From the NCBI GenBank assembly GCA_963082875.1, contig OY720097.1:434001-498000 (forward strand): a stretch of DNA of 64,000 nucleotides, written 5' to 3'. This document shows, piece by piece, positions 22,100-34,218 of this stretch. Under the pieces are notes generated by a model that did no database searches, was not told the origin of the DNA, and saw only the letters and a list, made by a program, of their open reading frames with translations. How positions within the stretch are numbered: position 1 is the first letter of the stretch; the number at the start of each line of letters is the position of its first letter. This DNA is from Corella eumyota (Eukaryota > Chordata > Ascidiacea > Phlebobranchia > Corellidae). The position numbers were made by a program, and so were the translations under genes.

Positions 22100-22773
22100 G
22101 TAAGCTTGGAAGCGTAAGAAAAGTTTATTATTAACGTCATTTCCTTGTTTAAAAATATTCAAAAGTTAACTTATTTAAAAATTAAATATTATTTTATTGG
22201 CAAGGTCAACCAACAACTGCGTCACTTCAAAACTTGGTAATAAGTGACCAATCTACGTCACAACCAACTGTTACATCATTTGCACCAGATAACATGACGT
22301 CATCGGAAGGCCAGCCTACGTCACAACCAACTGTTACGTCACAGAGGCTAGATAGCCCGTCAACATCTAAAAGCCAACCTACGTCATCTGGGGTTCCCGA
22401 TCCAACCTACAATGCTCAATCATCGAGATTGTCAGAGGACAACATGGAAACAAATGATCCAACGACTAGTGACCTTGCTACCAATGTTGCCAGCCTTCCG
22501 ACCCAGACAAAAAGTAAGTTAGACACCTATTTAATAATGAGGACACTTATAATTTAACCAAGTTCTTTGGTTGGAGCAATGAAACAATCCCATTTATAGC
22601 TAGACTATGAAAGCCTATTTGTATTCTAATGAAACATTTTCTTACTCATTGTGTATTTTAGATGGACCATCGACGACGGCACAACTTATGGAAATCATCG
22701 ATTACCAAGGTTCGTTTCATCTGTAAATAAACATAGCGAATGAAAAGAAAAAGTTTTATGATAATCATTTTTC

Positions 22774-23046
22774 TTTATCCTCGATGTGGGAAGGTCGAAT
22801 GCGCGACTTAAACATAGAGTAACAACAGTTACCCTGACCCAGTCTCGAGTTGCCTGTGGCAGTTTGGGATATTATATAGATTATAATTGCCTGATAATTA
22901 TACTGCTGATTAAGTGCTGGCTTAGCAGGAGTTCGTACCGTTTATAACGCCTTACTTAAGGGCGCTACAGCATGAGATTAGTGGGGATTGAACCGAGGAC
23001 CTCATGTGTGGTGTAACAAGTGTTCTTACCACTACACCACGCTGCC
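22774..23046 (-). mobile_element. SINE in G5 intron 6
   Basis: Same insertion as at 5,880 in G2, almost identical in sequence. Confidence 0.85.
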
Positions 23047-23077
23047 GGTACGTGTCAGTTTATTCCGCAATATTTGT

Positions 23078-23215
23078 ATTGTGACGTATTAGAAGTTGTT
23101 TTGTTATAAATCGCGTACAAAACAAAGATAAAACTTTTATAAAACTGACAATAAAGTTTTTACTGCAAAAATTCTGATAATTTTGGTAATTGTGTAAACG
23201 TTGTTACGTCACAGT
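23078..23215 (+). repeat. CRE-bounded intron block (copy 7)
   Basis: In G5 intron 6; almost identical to copy 3, including the 'gtcacagt' right end. Confidence 0.65.
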
Positions 23216-24064
23216 GTGAACTTTAACGTTTACAAACTCTGTTACTTATTTAATTTCGTTTTTTTCTAATTTGATTAAAAAAAAATGATTAAAAATATAA
23301 CAAATATAGCTAATAAAAAATTACAAAGTAAAAAAATATTTAATTTTATTATAGAAACAATCGTCAAACTTAACATTGAAAATAACTTTGAAATGGCCTA
23401 TGTTAAAGCATTCAAGCAATCAAAATACGATCTAGAAATACAAAATATTTCGAATTTGGTTTCTTTGTACGAGTTTTCTGTAAAAGCAAATATGTTGGAT
23501 TCGGTTTCTGGCATTCAGGTCAAAATAACTTTAATAATTCGGAAACAAAACTCAGCTAACTCCATCACAAGTCGATTCTGTAGCTGATGATCTTTATGCC
23601 CAAAAGAAATACCTGATGTCCATTCTATTTAACTCGATCGCATTTTCCTTATTTGAGGATAATAACGACCCGGACAATGATGTTAAGAAGATGGGTTTCT
23701 ATCTGTCGTTAACTATTACGAAAAATACAATGATTGTTTGCCATCTTCTAAACTTAATTTTTATATTAAATATGTTTTTTTTTTTAATTTACATTTTGGT
23801 AAAAATCTACCAGTGGGGAATTCACCTGGTGTTGAGTACTCGGAAATTGTCGGGGATTTTTTTAAACTTGTCGCAAAGATTTGGAACTTTCTAAATAATT
23901 TTTTTTGATCCTAAAACTTGGCCTAATGTTAGTTTAAGTGTTTTGGTTAAACAAACCTTTGCAAGATTATGTCAAAGGTTTTTAAATATTTAAATTATTT
24001 TAATTTTTGTAGGTAAACCTTAAAAGCTTAGATATCGTTTAACTTTTAAACAAAAAGTAGCAAA

Positions 24065-27000
24065 ATGCCACCGAAAAAAAGAAAAAAAGGTGGAATAAAC
24101 AAGATAACTGGTGAACCCCGCATGACTAACGAGGAATACTACAAGAGAATAATTGGAAATTTTAACAACCCACAAGGTAATATAATGTTGATGTTAGTTT
24201 TTGTTTTACTTCCTTAAAATACTAAAGCATAATCAGCGTATACCACCAGTATAGCTTAATAAATATGAACAGTTAAGTTTGTACCTAAATGAAAACAACG
24301 AATGAACAATTTTCTTAAAACTTAATTTTTAATAAAAATTTTTCCCAGAACCACAACCTGAATCTCAAATGGGGTTACAGCAAGATCAACCAACTGGGTT
24401 TCACAAGTTTCAAAATCCGGCGTCATTGGGCGGCCCATCTACGTCACAACAACATGTAACGTCATTTGGGTCAGAAAACATGCCGTCGTTGGAAAGTCGA
24501 TCTATGATATCTGTTCTATCGCCGCAAACCTTCGCTATGAATAATCTACTAGATGATATCGGCAAAGAAAATAATCCAAACCAGACAACCAATCCAACAG
24601 GTAGGTTTTACTGACACTAATATATTAATATTTGGTTGTAAGCCTTTTTAACTAATTCCTTGATATTATTTAAAAAACATTTAATTGACAAGGTCAATCC
24701 ACTGGGTCACGGGTTCAAAACTTGACCTTTGACGGCTCATCTACATCACAACAACCTAATACGTCATTTGAGTCAGAAAACATAAGTTTAGATGGCCCAT
24801 CTACGTCATCTGAGGTTCCCAATTCAACCTACCTCAATATTTTAACCCCAAACACGTTTATAGAAAGAATGAATGAAGACAACAACAGAATAAATAATCC
24901 ACCACCAGCAATAACTATTTTAACTACCAATGTTGTAAGCCTTCCAACCCAGACACCCTATCTAACAAGTAAGTTTCAGTGACACTAATATATTAATATT
25001 TGGTTGTGGACAATTTTAATTTCAAGTAATATAGTAAGCCTACATATGGCTAGGCTTTTTTAACTTTAAAAAAGTAAGTATAAAGAACCTTTAGAACAGG
25101 CTACGTAGTTTTATAAACAATTTTTAAGAATTTGTTGTTTATAGATGTTTCTGTGACGTCACAATCAATGGAAACTATCCACTACGAAGGTTCGTTCAAA
25201 CATTCGTAAAACGCATTTAATTTTAAAATTACCTAAAATTTGATTCGAGAAAAGAATTTCTAAGTGCTCAAATATTAAGCAAGTTTTTTTTATGACGTAA
25301 CAAAGGTTGTTTTGTAATAATTAGTGAACAAAACAAAAATAAACTTTTATTAAACTAACAATAAAGCTTTGCCTACAAAAATGCTAATATTTTTTTTATT
25401 GAGTAAACTTTGTTACGTCACAATGTAAGCTTAGAAGTGAAAGAAAAGTTTATTATTAACGTCATTTCCTTGTTTAAAAATATTCAAAAGTTAACTTATT
25501 TAAAAATTAAATATTATTTTATTGGCAAGGTCACCAAACAACTGCGTCACTTCAACACTTGGTAATAAGTGACCAATCTACGTCACAACAATCTGTTAGA
25601 TCATTTGCACCAGATAACATGCCGTCATCGGAAGTCCAGCCCACGTCACAACCAACTGTTACGTCACTGAGGCTAGATACTCCGTCAACGTTTGAAGGCC
25701 AATCTACGTCATCTGGGGTTCCCGATCCAACCTATAATGCTCAATCATCAAGATTGTCAGAGGACAACATGGAAACAAATGATCCAACGGTTAGTGACCT
25801 TGCTACCAATGTTGTCAGCCTTCCGAACCAGACAAAAAGTAAGTTAGACACCTATTTAATAATAAGGACACTTATAATTCAACCAAGTTCTTTGGTTGGA
25901 GCAATAAAACAATTCCATGTATAGCTAGACTATAAAATCTTATTTGTATTCTAATAAAACATTTTCTTACTCATTGTGTATTTTAGATGGACCATCGACG
26001 ACGGCACAACTTATGGAAATCATCGATTACCAAGGTTCGTTTCATCTATCGTAAATAAACATAGCGAATGAAAAGGAAAAGTTTTATGATAATAATTTTT
26101 CTTTATCCTCGATGTGGAAAGGTCGAATGCGCGACTTAAACATAGAGTAACAACAGTTACTCAGACCCAGTCTCGAGTTGCCTGTGGCAGTTTGGGATAT
26201 TATAGATTATAATTGCCCGCTAATTATGCTGCTGATTAAGTGCTGGCTCAGCAGGGGTTTATACCGTTTATAGCGCCTTACTCAAGAGCGCTACAACATG
26301 AGATTAGTGGGGATTGAACCGAGGACCTCATGTGTGGTGTAACAAGTGTTCTTACCACTACACCAAGCTGCTGGTACGTGTCAGTTTATACTGCAATATT
26401 TGTATTGTGACGTAATAGAAGTTGTTTTGTTATAAATAGCGTACACAGCAAAGATAAAACTTTTATAAAACTGACAATAAAGTTCTTACTGCAAAAATTC
26501 TGATAATTTTGTTTACTGAGTAAACTTTGTTACGTCACAATGTAAATTTTAACGTTTATAAACTCTGTTACTTATTTAATTTTGTTTTTTCTAATTTGAT
26601 TAAAAAAAAATGATTAAAAATATAACAAATATAGCTAATAAAAAATTACAAAGTAAAAACATATTTAATTTTATTATAGAAACAATCGTCAAACTTAACA
26701 ATGAAAATAATATTGACTCAATCTATGTTAAAGCATTCAAGCAATCAAAATACGATCCAGAAATACAAAGTATTTCGAATTTGGTTTCTTTGTACAAGTT
26801 TTCTGTAAAAGCAAATATGTTGGATTCGGTTTCTGGCATTCGGGTCAAAATAACTTCAATAATTCAAAACAAAACTCAGCTAACTGCACCAGAAGTTAAA
26901 TCTGTATCTAATGATCTTCATGCCCAGAAGAAATACCTGAAGTCCATTCTATTTTACTCGATCGCATTTTCCTTATTCGAGGATAATAACGACCCGGACA

Positions 27001-27497
27001 ATGATGTTAAGAATATGAGGTGGTGTGTTTGGGGAATAATGCTTTCAGTTCGAGAAATGTTGAAAGAAGATCAAAACATGAAAAGTGTTCTGCAGGATCA
27101 CGTGATCCCACTCATACATGAACTTAAATCGAGAGTGGAAAACTTACCTGGAGTAAACGCGGAACTAAAAGTTGTTAAACTGAGTGAATGTTTAAGTCAT
27201 ATCGGGTATTGCGAGATGTTGGCAGATATCGACGACTTTCAAACAAATACAGAAGGGCTCGGATTGATAAATACGATCGAGAATAAACAAAAATATGAAG
27301 TTTACGGAACTCTCTTAAACAACATTGGTGCGTGGTATGGACGCAATTCTCGATACAGCGAAGCAGTTTCTAAATACACCGAAGCAATCGAAGCTTACGA
27401 ACAAGTTACGGATTGGCCAAATGATGAAGTGAAACAAAGTTTTATCAAGAATACTGAAAATAACTTGAGAAGAAACAAAGAGAAAATGCAAAAATAA
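24065..27497 (+). CDS. G6: TPR-like family gene, MPPKKRKK type, intact, longest member
   Basis: Exons 24065-24176, 24349-24600, 24693-24968, 25145-25189, 25530-25838, 25987-26034, 26680-27497 join to 620 codons. The first exon gives an SV40-like nuclear signal (PPKKRKK). Exons 2, 3 and 5 form three Thr/Ser/Pro/Asn-rich, probably disordered modules. Exons 4 and 6 are short linkers (SVTSQSMETIHYE, STTAQLMEIIDYQ). Exon 7 is the 272-residue shared helical domain, with TPR-like segments (DLHAQKKYLKSILFYSIAFS; LLNNIGAWYGRNSRYSEAV) and a Lys-rich end. All junctions are phase 1, so every internal exon is a cassette. Best reference copy of the family. I do not recognise it; a nuclear TPR-type adaptor is a guess from the signal and motifs. 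Confidence 0.75.
25292..25424 (+). repeat. CRE-bounded intron block (copy 8)
   Basis: After G6 exon 4; same form as copies 2 and 6. Confidence 0.6.
26102..26372 (-). mobile_element. SINE in G6 intron 6
   Basis: Same insertion site as in G2 and G5, but more diverged from those two than they are from each other. Confidence 0.85.
26404..26541 (+). repeat. CRE-bounded intron block (copy 9)
   Basis: In G6 intron 6: 'attgtgacgtaatagaag' to 'gttacgtcacaat'. Confidence 0.7.
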
Positions 27498-28116
27498 TAA
27501 AAGTTCGGCCCAAAGTAAATGGAGTAGCACAACGATCAACTTATTTCAACCATAAAGTTTGGTTAAAAATTAATGAAATATCAGCGTGGTCGTGTTTAAA
27601 TATTGACTTTTTGTCGATTATTATTTCCTAACACGTGGTTACTTTAAAATTAATTAAAACAAATTAGTTTTTGTATTTGTCACGTGATGTTCAAGTTATT
27701 TTTATTCTTATTGTAATTGCGATTATTTTGTTTGTTACGTCACATTGATTTTATTAACGTTTAATTTTTGATGATTTTTTTGGTTTTATTAAATATTTAG
27801 ATTTCAAAAATAAATTAAAAAATAAATAAATATTTTTGTTTTGTTTAGTTGTTATGAATTAGTAAACATGTAAATGATTAATATAAAGTCGTCAGTAAAA
27901 CAAATAGAAGAACAGCAAGCTTAACAAGAACAAATAAAACTGTTTGCAAATATTTAGAACAAACTTAGGATCAAATATTAACCATGTAAACATGGCGCAA
28001 AAAAATCAAAATTTATTTGGGAATTAAGTGGTATTTTCATTATTTAAATGGTTTTATATAGGTTTAAATACATAGAAATACTTTCTTGGTCTCACCTATA
28101 ATATTTTATATTTTAG
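27498..28116 (+). other. Conserved 3' flank after G6
   Basis: Same block as after G2 (7,272-7,880), with small indels; probable 3' UTR and spacer, no exon seen. Confidence 0.55.
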
Positions 28117-28395
28117 TTGTCGGCAACGTGGTGTAGTTGTCAGAACAATAACTGCACTACATGAGGTCCTGGGTTCGATCACCAGGTTCAATTTTCTTTT
28201 GCTGTAGCGTTCTTGAGTAAGGCGCTGTAAACGGTATAAACTCCTGCTGAGTCACCACTTAATCAGCAGTATAATTATCATGCAATTATAATCTATAATA
28301 TCCCAAACTGTCAAAGTCGATCAAAAACTGGATCAGGGTAACTAATGTTACTCTATGTTTAGACTGTAAAGTCGACCTTTTTCATTAAAACTAAA
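28117..28395 (+). mobile_element. SINE copy
   Basis: Counterpart of the copy at 7,883 with a more complete 3' half; a remnant of the reverse fragment of 8,168 follows at 28,400-28,450. Confidence 0.75.
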
Positions 28396-28760
28396 AATAA
28401 TGGGAATCGAACCAAGGATGTCATGTAGTAAAGTTAAGTGTTCTGGTCATAAAACATTTTATATGTAAAAAAAAAATAAAAAAAATTAATATAAATAATA
28501 AAATGTTGCTGGTAATATTTTGTATTTAATCTTTTTTTAATCCAATTAAAAAGCGCGCAAAAAATAAAAGTTATTATAAATGAGGATATTTAAAAAAATT
28601 AAAAAAAAACAAAATAAAGTTACTACCCTGTTTCTTGGATATTGTTATTTATTTGTTAACAGCCAGACAGTTAGACTAACAGACAGACAGACAAACAGTT
28701 AGGTTTGTAAAAATGTGAGAAGTTGTGAACTCAAGTAATATTAGGTGGTGATTTAAGAAA

Positions 28761-29887
28761 ATGGATTCTGAATTTCTCGGTGATATTCTAGAATATTCGG
28801 TTTGTTTAAAACCTTTGGATGAACAAAACAAAGTAAACGTTTAGAACGTTATTCAATTTTAATTAAATTAATTACTTTTTAACCCTTTTTTAATTTTGTT
28901 TATCAATAAATCGAACTTAAAGGTTCTTTAGTAAAAATCTATGGCAAACACAAATATTTGTTACAATAAAAAAACTTTTAATTACCTGATTTTTGTTAAT
29001 TAAACTTTACCCCTTTTTTTATAAAAAGCGTTGGGGTATAGGTTATTATTTAATCCCATCCAACCTTATTTTCTATGAAACAAATGTGTTTTTAAGGTTT
29101 CTACGAAAGATCTACTACACCAGCAGGGGGCCACCTTAGTGGTCAAAGCACTTGGGTTTACTACTTAAAGTGCTGGGTTCGATTCCCACTGATCTCATGC
29201 TGTAGCGCCCTTGAGTAAGGCGCTATAAATGGTATGAACTCCTGCTGAGCCAACACTTAATCAGCAGTATAATTGTTTGACAATTTTAATTAGTAATATC
29301 CTAAACTGGCAAATTTAACTAAAAACTGGGTTAAGGTAACAAATTCACTCTATGTTTAGGTCCAGAAGTCAGCCTTCCTTCGTCAAGGATAAATAAATAG
29401 AAAAAAAATTTGAATAAACTAAATAAAAAAATTAATTTCTAAGGTTTTGCCATGTCAGCATACTTTCTGCAAGTCATGTTTACATTCAATTGTGAGGTCA
29501 CACAAGGAGCTCCGTTGTCCGGAATGTCGAGTTGTCGTGCGACAAAAAGTCGATGAGTTACCGTCGAATATTTTGTTGATTCGTTTACTGGACGGAATAA
29601 AATCACAGGAAAAAAAATTTGTCGAGAAAAAAGTGGACACTAGGAGGCATTGAGGTGGTGATGTCATATTTAAATATTGTGATGTCATAGTTTATATTTA
29701 ATTGTTTAATATTTTATTAGTGTTAGTGTGAAAATAAATATTTAATGTTTTTCTTAAAGTTGAAGGAATTTTAACGGAGTCAGTTATCACCACTGGAGGT
29801 GCTAAAGATGCTGAAAAATCAGGGTTTCTCTAGAGTTCTAAGATTGTCTCGCATGAACGAACAAACAGTGAACCTGTCGTTCAAAAA
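28761..29887 (+). pseudogene. Orphan SH3RF/POSH exons 1-3, copy B, degenerate
   Basis: Exons 28761-28832, 29444-29654, 29760-29887 match exons 1-3 of the complete SH3RF gene at 45,865. The first RING zinc ligand is changed (C12 to Tyr). A TGA replaces a Ser codon near the end of exon 2, and a TAG lies in exon 3. Splice sites remain GT/AG. With a lost ligand and two stops it cannot make a normal RING domain. It joins CPSF6 sequence near 30,100 as copy A does near 10,000, and has decayed further than copy A. Confidence 0.85.
29121..29395 (+). mobile_element. SINE copy in SH3RF copy B intron 1
   Basis: Counterpart of 8,955; head and B box almost identical, 3' half more diverged. Confidence 0.8.
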
Positions 29888-30089
29888 GTAAAATATTTTT
29901 TGAATTTGATTTTAATTAATTAATTTTACGAAATTAAAATTAAAATAAATCTATTTACAATATTAAAAGTTGTTGATTATAATTTAATTTCTTCAAGTTA
30001 TAATAAAAATGGGTAATAAGGAAATGAGAACAACTTATAATCTCCTGTATAACTTCCTCTTATTAACCTAATCATAACTTTACTAAACA

Positions 30090-30115
30090 CTTCAATAATT
30101 CAATAAAAAAACTTT
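30090..30115. other. Duplication joint 2: SH3RF intron 3 fused to CPSF6 intron
   Basis: Same fusion as joint 1. The complete SH3RF gene departs at the equivalent point, about 47,163. Confidence 0.75.
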
Positions 30116-30592
30116 AATAAACTTTAATAGCCTATATTAATATCAATTGCATATACTAGTTGCAAAATAGAGTATTTAAAACAGGCAATTAAATTATTAC
30201 AAATAAAAAATTTTAACTTATTTTTAGTTTTGCTTTGGTCCATCTCGCAAGTGAATCTTCATCGAGAATAATTATGGAAAAACTTCCCCAGAAAGAACTG
30301 CATGGGCAAAGTCCTGTGGTTACTCCGTGCAACCGACAGAGTCTTAACCAATTTGAACAACAATCAAAAGCTCGTGAGTATAAAAAAAAAAGGGAAATTT
30401 AACTGGAATCTTAAAGTTAATTTTTTTTGGGGTTTAAATTTTTGAAATGTCTGTTGTTTTGGGTGCTTGTATTATTACGTTATTTGAACCTTAAAAAAAA
30501 TAAATTTTTATTGTTTAAATAGGCTTCAGTAATTTTTACTTCAGTTTGTGGTTGAAAATTGTTTATTTTCATTAATTCTTTTTAATCAAAAC

Positions 30593-31142
30593 TAGGGATG
30601 GGCTGAAATCCAAATTACTCGGATTAGACGAGCCGGAGTATTTTGTCGCGATACTCGGCCGAGTCCGAGTACTCGGTTATGACGTCATTTAAACGTATAT
30701 AACTGTTCACGATAAATCTTTCCCGCATAATTTTAAAACTGCAAAATTTGCCAAAAAACACGTATTTATGGATTATAAAAGGTTTAACGTTGGCAAAACT
30801 ACTTACCGCTGATAGCAATATCATTTTAAGTCCAAACGAAAATGTTTAAGTCTTAAATTTATTATGCGTAAAATTTAGTAAAAAAGTGTAGTAAAAAGTG
30901 TATTAGTTGTGCAATTGTTGCTTAAATAACGTAATATAAGAGTAGATTTGAGAGTAGATTATAAATTATTGGAAAAAGGCAAACCTCGTGTTTTTTCTTG
31001 TTTAGTAAATCGTATACGATCTTAAATGACAAATTATTACTCAATGTCCGAGTACTAAAAAATGCTCGACGAGCACGAGTATTAAAATATGCTTAATACT
31101 CGGGCCGAGTACTCGGACTCGGATTCGTTTGGCCTATCCCTA
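30593..31142 (+). mobile_element. hAT-type MITE, 550 bp
   Basis: Ends are inverted: TAGGGATGGGC at the left and the complement of GCCTATCCCTA at the right (10 of 11 match). It is flanked by an exact 8-bp direct repeat, ATCAAAAC (30,585-30,592 and 31,143-31,150). Eight-base duplications and this end type are features of hAT elements. Subterminal copies of ACTCGG/CCGAGT occur in both orientations. There is no transposase, so it was non-autonomous. Confidence 0.85.
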
Positions 31143-32969
31143 ATCAAAACATGATTAAAATTAAAACAAAATCCTGCTAACCAGGCCATACAGGACAATA
31201 CAGTTACCACACAAGATATAACATAAAATGTGGAATTCACGTAGACTGTGTTTTTGTATTAGGGCAACTGAGGGCATTTCCTAGAAGAAGTTTAGGGCTG
31301 GGTTAATAGAAAGTGTCCCATTGTCGATATTTTGTCTTTATTTAATGACAGCTAAAAACACTCAACGCATCTTGTCTAGTCTTGTGTGGTAATTAGTGGG
31401 ACTCAACAAAACTTAAATATTTTTTTAAATTTGAGGATAAACTTTTTTTTTAAATCTGGCGGAAGTGGGAATGCCCCTAGCCCGAAACCCCAACCAGCTC
31501 CCCAAGTGACCCCTTCTTTCTCCCAGCAAACTCGAAGCCTTCCTCCCCCACAACTTACCTTCTCTAACCCCCCTGCACAGACTTCTATATTGGGGAATCC
31601 ACCCTTGTTTGCCCCAAGAGGACCCCCACCCCCGTTCCCGCCTCCTTTCTGTAAGTTTTCAGTAATTAAAATTTTTTGCTAACTTTAAAAGGATTTTAAA
31701 TGTTTTTATTTTTAAATAGTTTACTTTAATTAAAATGTTATTTTTGTGAATATATTTTAAATTTTTTTATATTACTTTTAATTTTATTTTTTTAACTTTC
31801 AGCTCAAGTTGCAATCGTGGCTTCGGCGAGAGCCGCAACAATCCGGGGATTCCCCCCAATGCAGATTCCACCCCCAAGGATAAACATTTCACCTGGGATT
31901 CCACCTCCAGGTCTTCCTCCAAGAATGGTGAGGGATATAAATATGTGGGAAATAAATAGGAGGAATTATTTTAAGAAATATAAATACCAGGGAATATTTT
32001 AAGAGAAAAAAAAGGGGGATATAAATATCAGGGACTTTTTAAGGGATTTAAAAAAGAGGGATTATTTTAAGGGATATAAATCTTTTTATTAATTTAATTT
32101 TTATTTTGAAAAATTTTTAGACTCCCCCACCAGGGTTATTCCCCCCAGCTTCGATGCTTGCCCCACCCCCCAGGATCCCCCCTCCATTTGCCCCAGATGC
32201 CTCGCATCTTGGTTCCACCACCCGGGGTTCGACTTCCACCTCCCCCAGCATCTTATATATCCCAGCTTGTTGGACAAATTCCACCCCCAATTGTTCCACA
32301 ACAAAGTAAAAAAATATTTCTCTTTTTTTTTAAATTAGGGTAAACACTTTTTTAATTAAAATTTAATTTAATTTTTTTTTTTTCAAAATTCAAGTAAACA
32401 CTTTTTTTAAATTTTATTTTAAAAATTCTTAAAATATTTTTTAGGCCTGCAACAACAAAATGAGGATTTTTCTCGAGGAAGATCTCAGTCTCCTCCTCTC
32501 TCTGATGGTGATGTAGAGGAGATCATGACGAGGAATCGAGTTGTTTCCAGCTCCGCGATCTCAAGAGCAGTTTCCGATGCAAGTTCAGGTAAAACACTTT
32601 GTCGGAAATAACTAAAAGTTTGCCAAGGCCAAAACATTGCTTTAGCTTTCTTATTTAACTTGCTTAAACTTTAATTTTAAACGACCTAATTGATTAATTA
32701 TTAATTAATTTTTGGCACTACATCTTCTTAAAACCTTGGCTTAAAAACTTGAATATTTGTCAGGTGATTATGGAAGTGCGATAGAAACACTGGTGACAGC
32801 AATTTCATTGATCAAACAATCAAAAGTTGCAAGCGATGAACGGGCAAAAGTTTTGATCGGATCTCTACAGGATTGTTTGCATGGCATCGAGGAGAAATCC
32901 TTCGGATCAGGGACACAGTAAGTATCTTTACACTAGGTGTCCTACTTGTCATAAGTTTTGTTGGTGATT

Positions 32970-34218
32970 ATACAGCATGCTAGCAGTAAGAATTAAACCC
33001 AGGATCTCAGGTCTTACTCAAGAATGCTACAGCATGCCAGCAGTGGAAATTAAACCCAGGATCTAAGTCTTACTTAAGTATGCTACAACATGCCAGCAGT
33101 GAGAATCAAACCAAGGAACTCAAGGATGCTACAGCATGCCAGCAGTGAAAATTAAACCCAGGATTTCAAGTCTTACTTAAGTATGCTACAACATGCCAGC
33201 AGTGAGAATCAAACCAAGGAACTCAAGGATGCTACAACATGCCAGCAGTGAAAATTAGACCCAGGATCCCAGGTCTTACTCAAGGATGCTACAACATGCC
33301 AGCAGTGAAAATTAAACCCAGGATTTCAAGTCTTACTCAAGGATGCTACAACATGCCAGCAGTGGAAATTAAACCCAGGATCTCAGGTCTTACTTAAGAA
33401 TGCTACAACATGTCAGCAGTGAAAATTAAACCCAGGATTTCAAGTCTTACTCAAGGATGCTACAACATGCCCGCAGTGGAAATTAAACCCTGGATCTCAG
33501 GTCTTACTTAAGAATGCTACAACATGCCAGCAGTGAAAATTAAACCCAGGATTTCAAGTCTTACTCAAGGATGCTACAACATGCCAGCAGTGGAAATTAA
33601 ACCCTGGATCTCAGGTCTTACTTAAGAATGCTACAACATGCCAGCAGTGAAAATTAAACCCAGGATTTCAAGTCTTACTCAAGGATGCTACAACATGCCA
33701 GCAGTGGAAATTAAACCCTGGATCTCAGGTCTTACTCAAGGATGCTACAACATGCCAGCAGTGAAAATTAAACCCAGGATTTCAAGTCTTACTCAAGGAT
33801 GCTACAACATGCCAGCAGTGAAAATTAAACCCAGGATCTCAGGTCTTACTCAAGGATGCTACAACATGCCAGCAGTGGAAATTAAAACCTGGAAATCAGG
33901 TCTTACTTAAGAATGCTACAACATGCCAACAGTGAAAATTAAACCCAGGATTTCAAGTCTTACTCAAGGATGCTACAACATGCCAGCAGTGAAAATTAAA
34001 CCCAGGATTTCAAGTCTTACTTAAGTATGCTACAACATGCCAGCAGTGAGAATCAAACCAAGGAACTCAAGGATGCTACAACATGCCAGCAGTGAAAATT
34101 AAACCCAGGATTTCAAGTCTTACTCAAGGATGCTACAACGTGCCAGCAGTGAAAATTAAACCCAGGATTTCAAGTTTTACTCAAGGATGCTACAACATGC
34201 CAGCAGTAGGAATCAAAC
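32970..34218 (+). repeat. 57-bp minisatellite in CPSF6 copy B last intron
   Basis: Roughly 22 copies of a 57-bp unit: 'tgctacaacatgccagcagt', 'gaaaattaaacccaggattt', 'caagtcttactcaagga'. Because 57 is divisible by three, some frames stay open by chance. Copy A has about 1.5 units at 12,284-12,372. The unit resembles the B-box part of the SINE on its reverse strand. Confidence 0.9.

Larger units (their letters stand above)
20731..23894 (+). pseudogene. G5: TPR-like family gene, MTPKKRKK type, recombined last exon
   Basis: Exons 20731-20842, 21015-21266, 21359-21640, 21820-21864, 22205-22513, 22662-22709, then a last exon from 23355. Exons 1-6 are in frame and parallel G2 and G6. The last exon matches G2 up to about 'ataattcg' (23,539). 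It then carries one extra base that shifts the frame to a stop at 23,587. From about 23,565 it matches the G1 type, including the departure into the hydrophobic tail (to 23,894). It is a recombinant between a complete and a C-terminally replaced member. The normal protein cannot be made from it; a shortened one lacking most of the shared domain is possible. Confidence 0.7.

Noticed and set aside
30624-30824. 66-codon minus-strand frame
   Set aside because: Lies wholly inside the non-autonomous hAT-type MITE and shows no transposase similarity.
33638-33910. 90-codon open frame with 19-residue repeats
   Set aside because: It is the 57-bp minisatellite read in one frame. It lies in an intron of a degenerate CPSF6 copy, has no start context, and the unit length divisible by three explains the openness.
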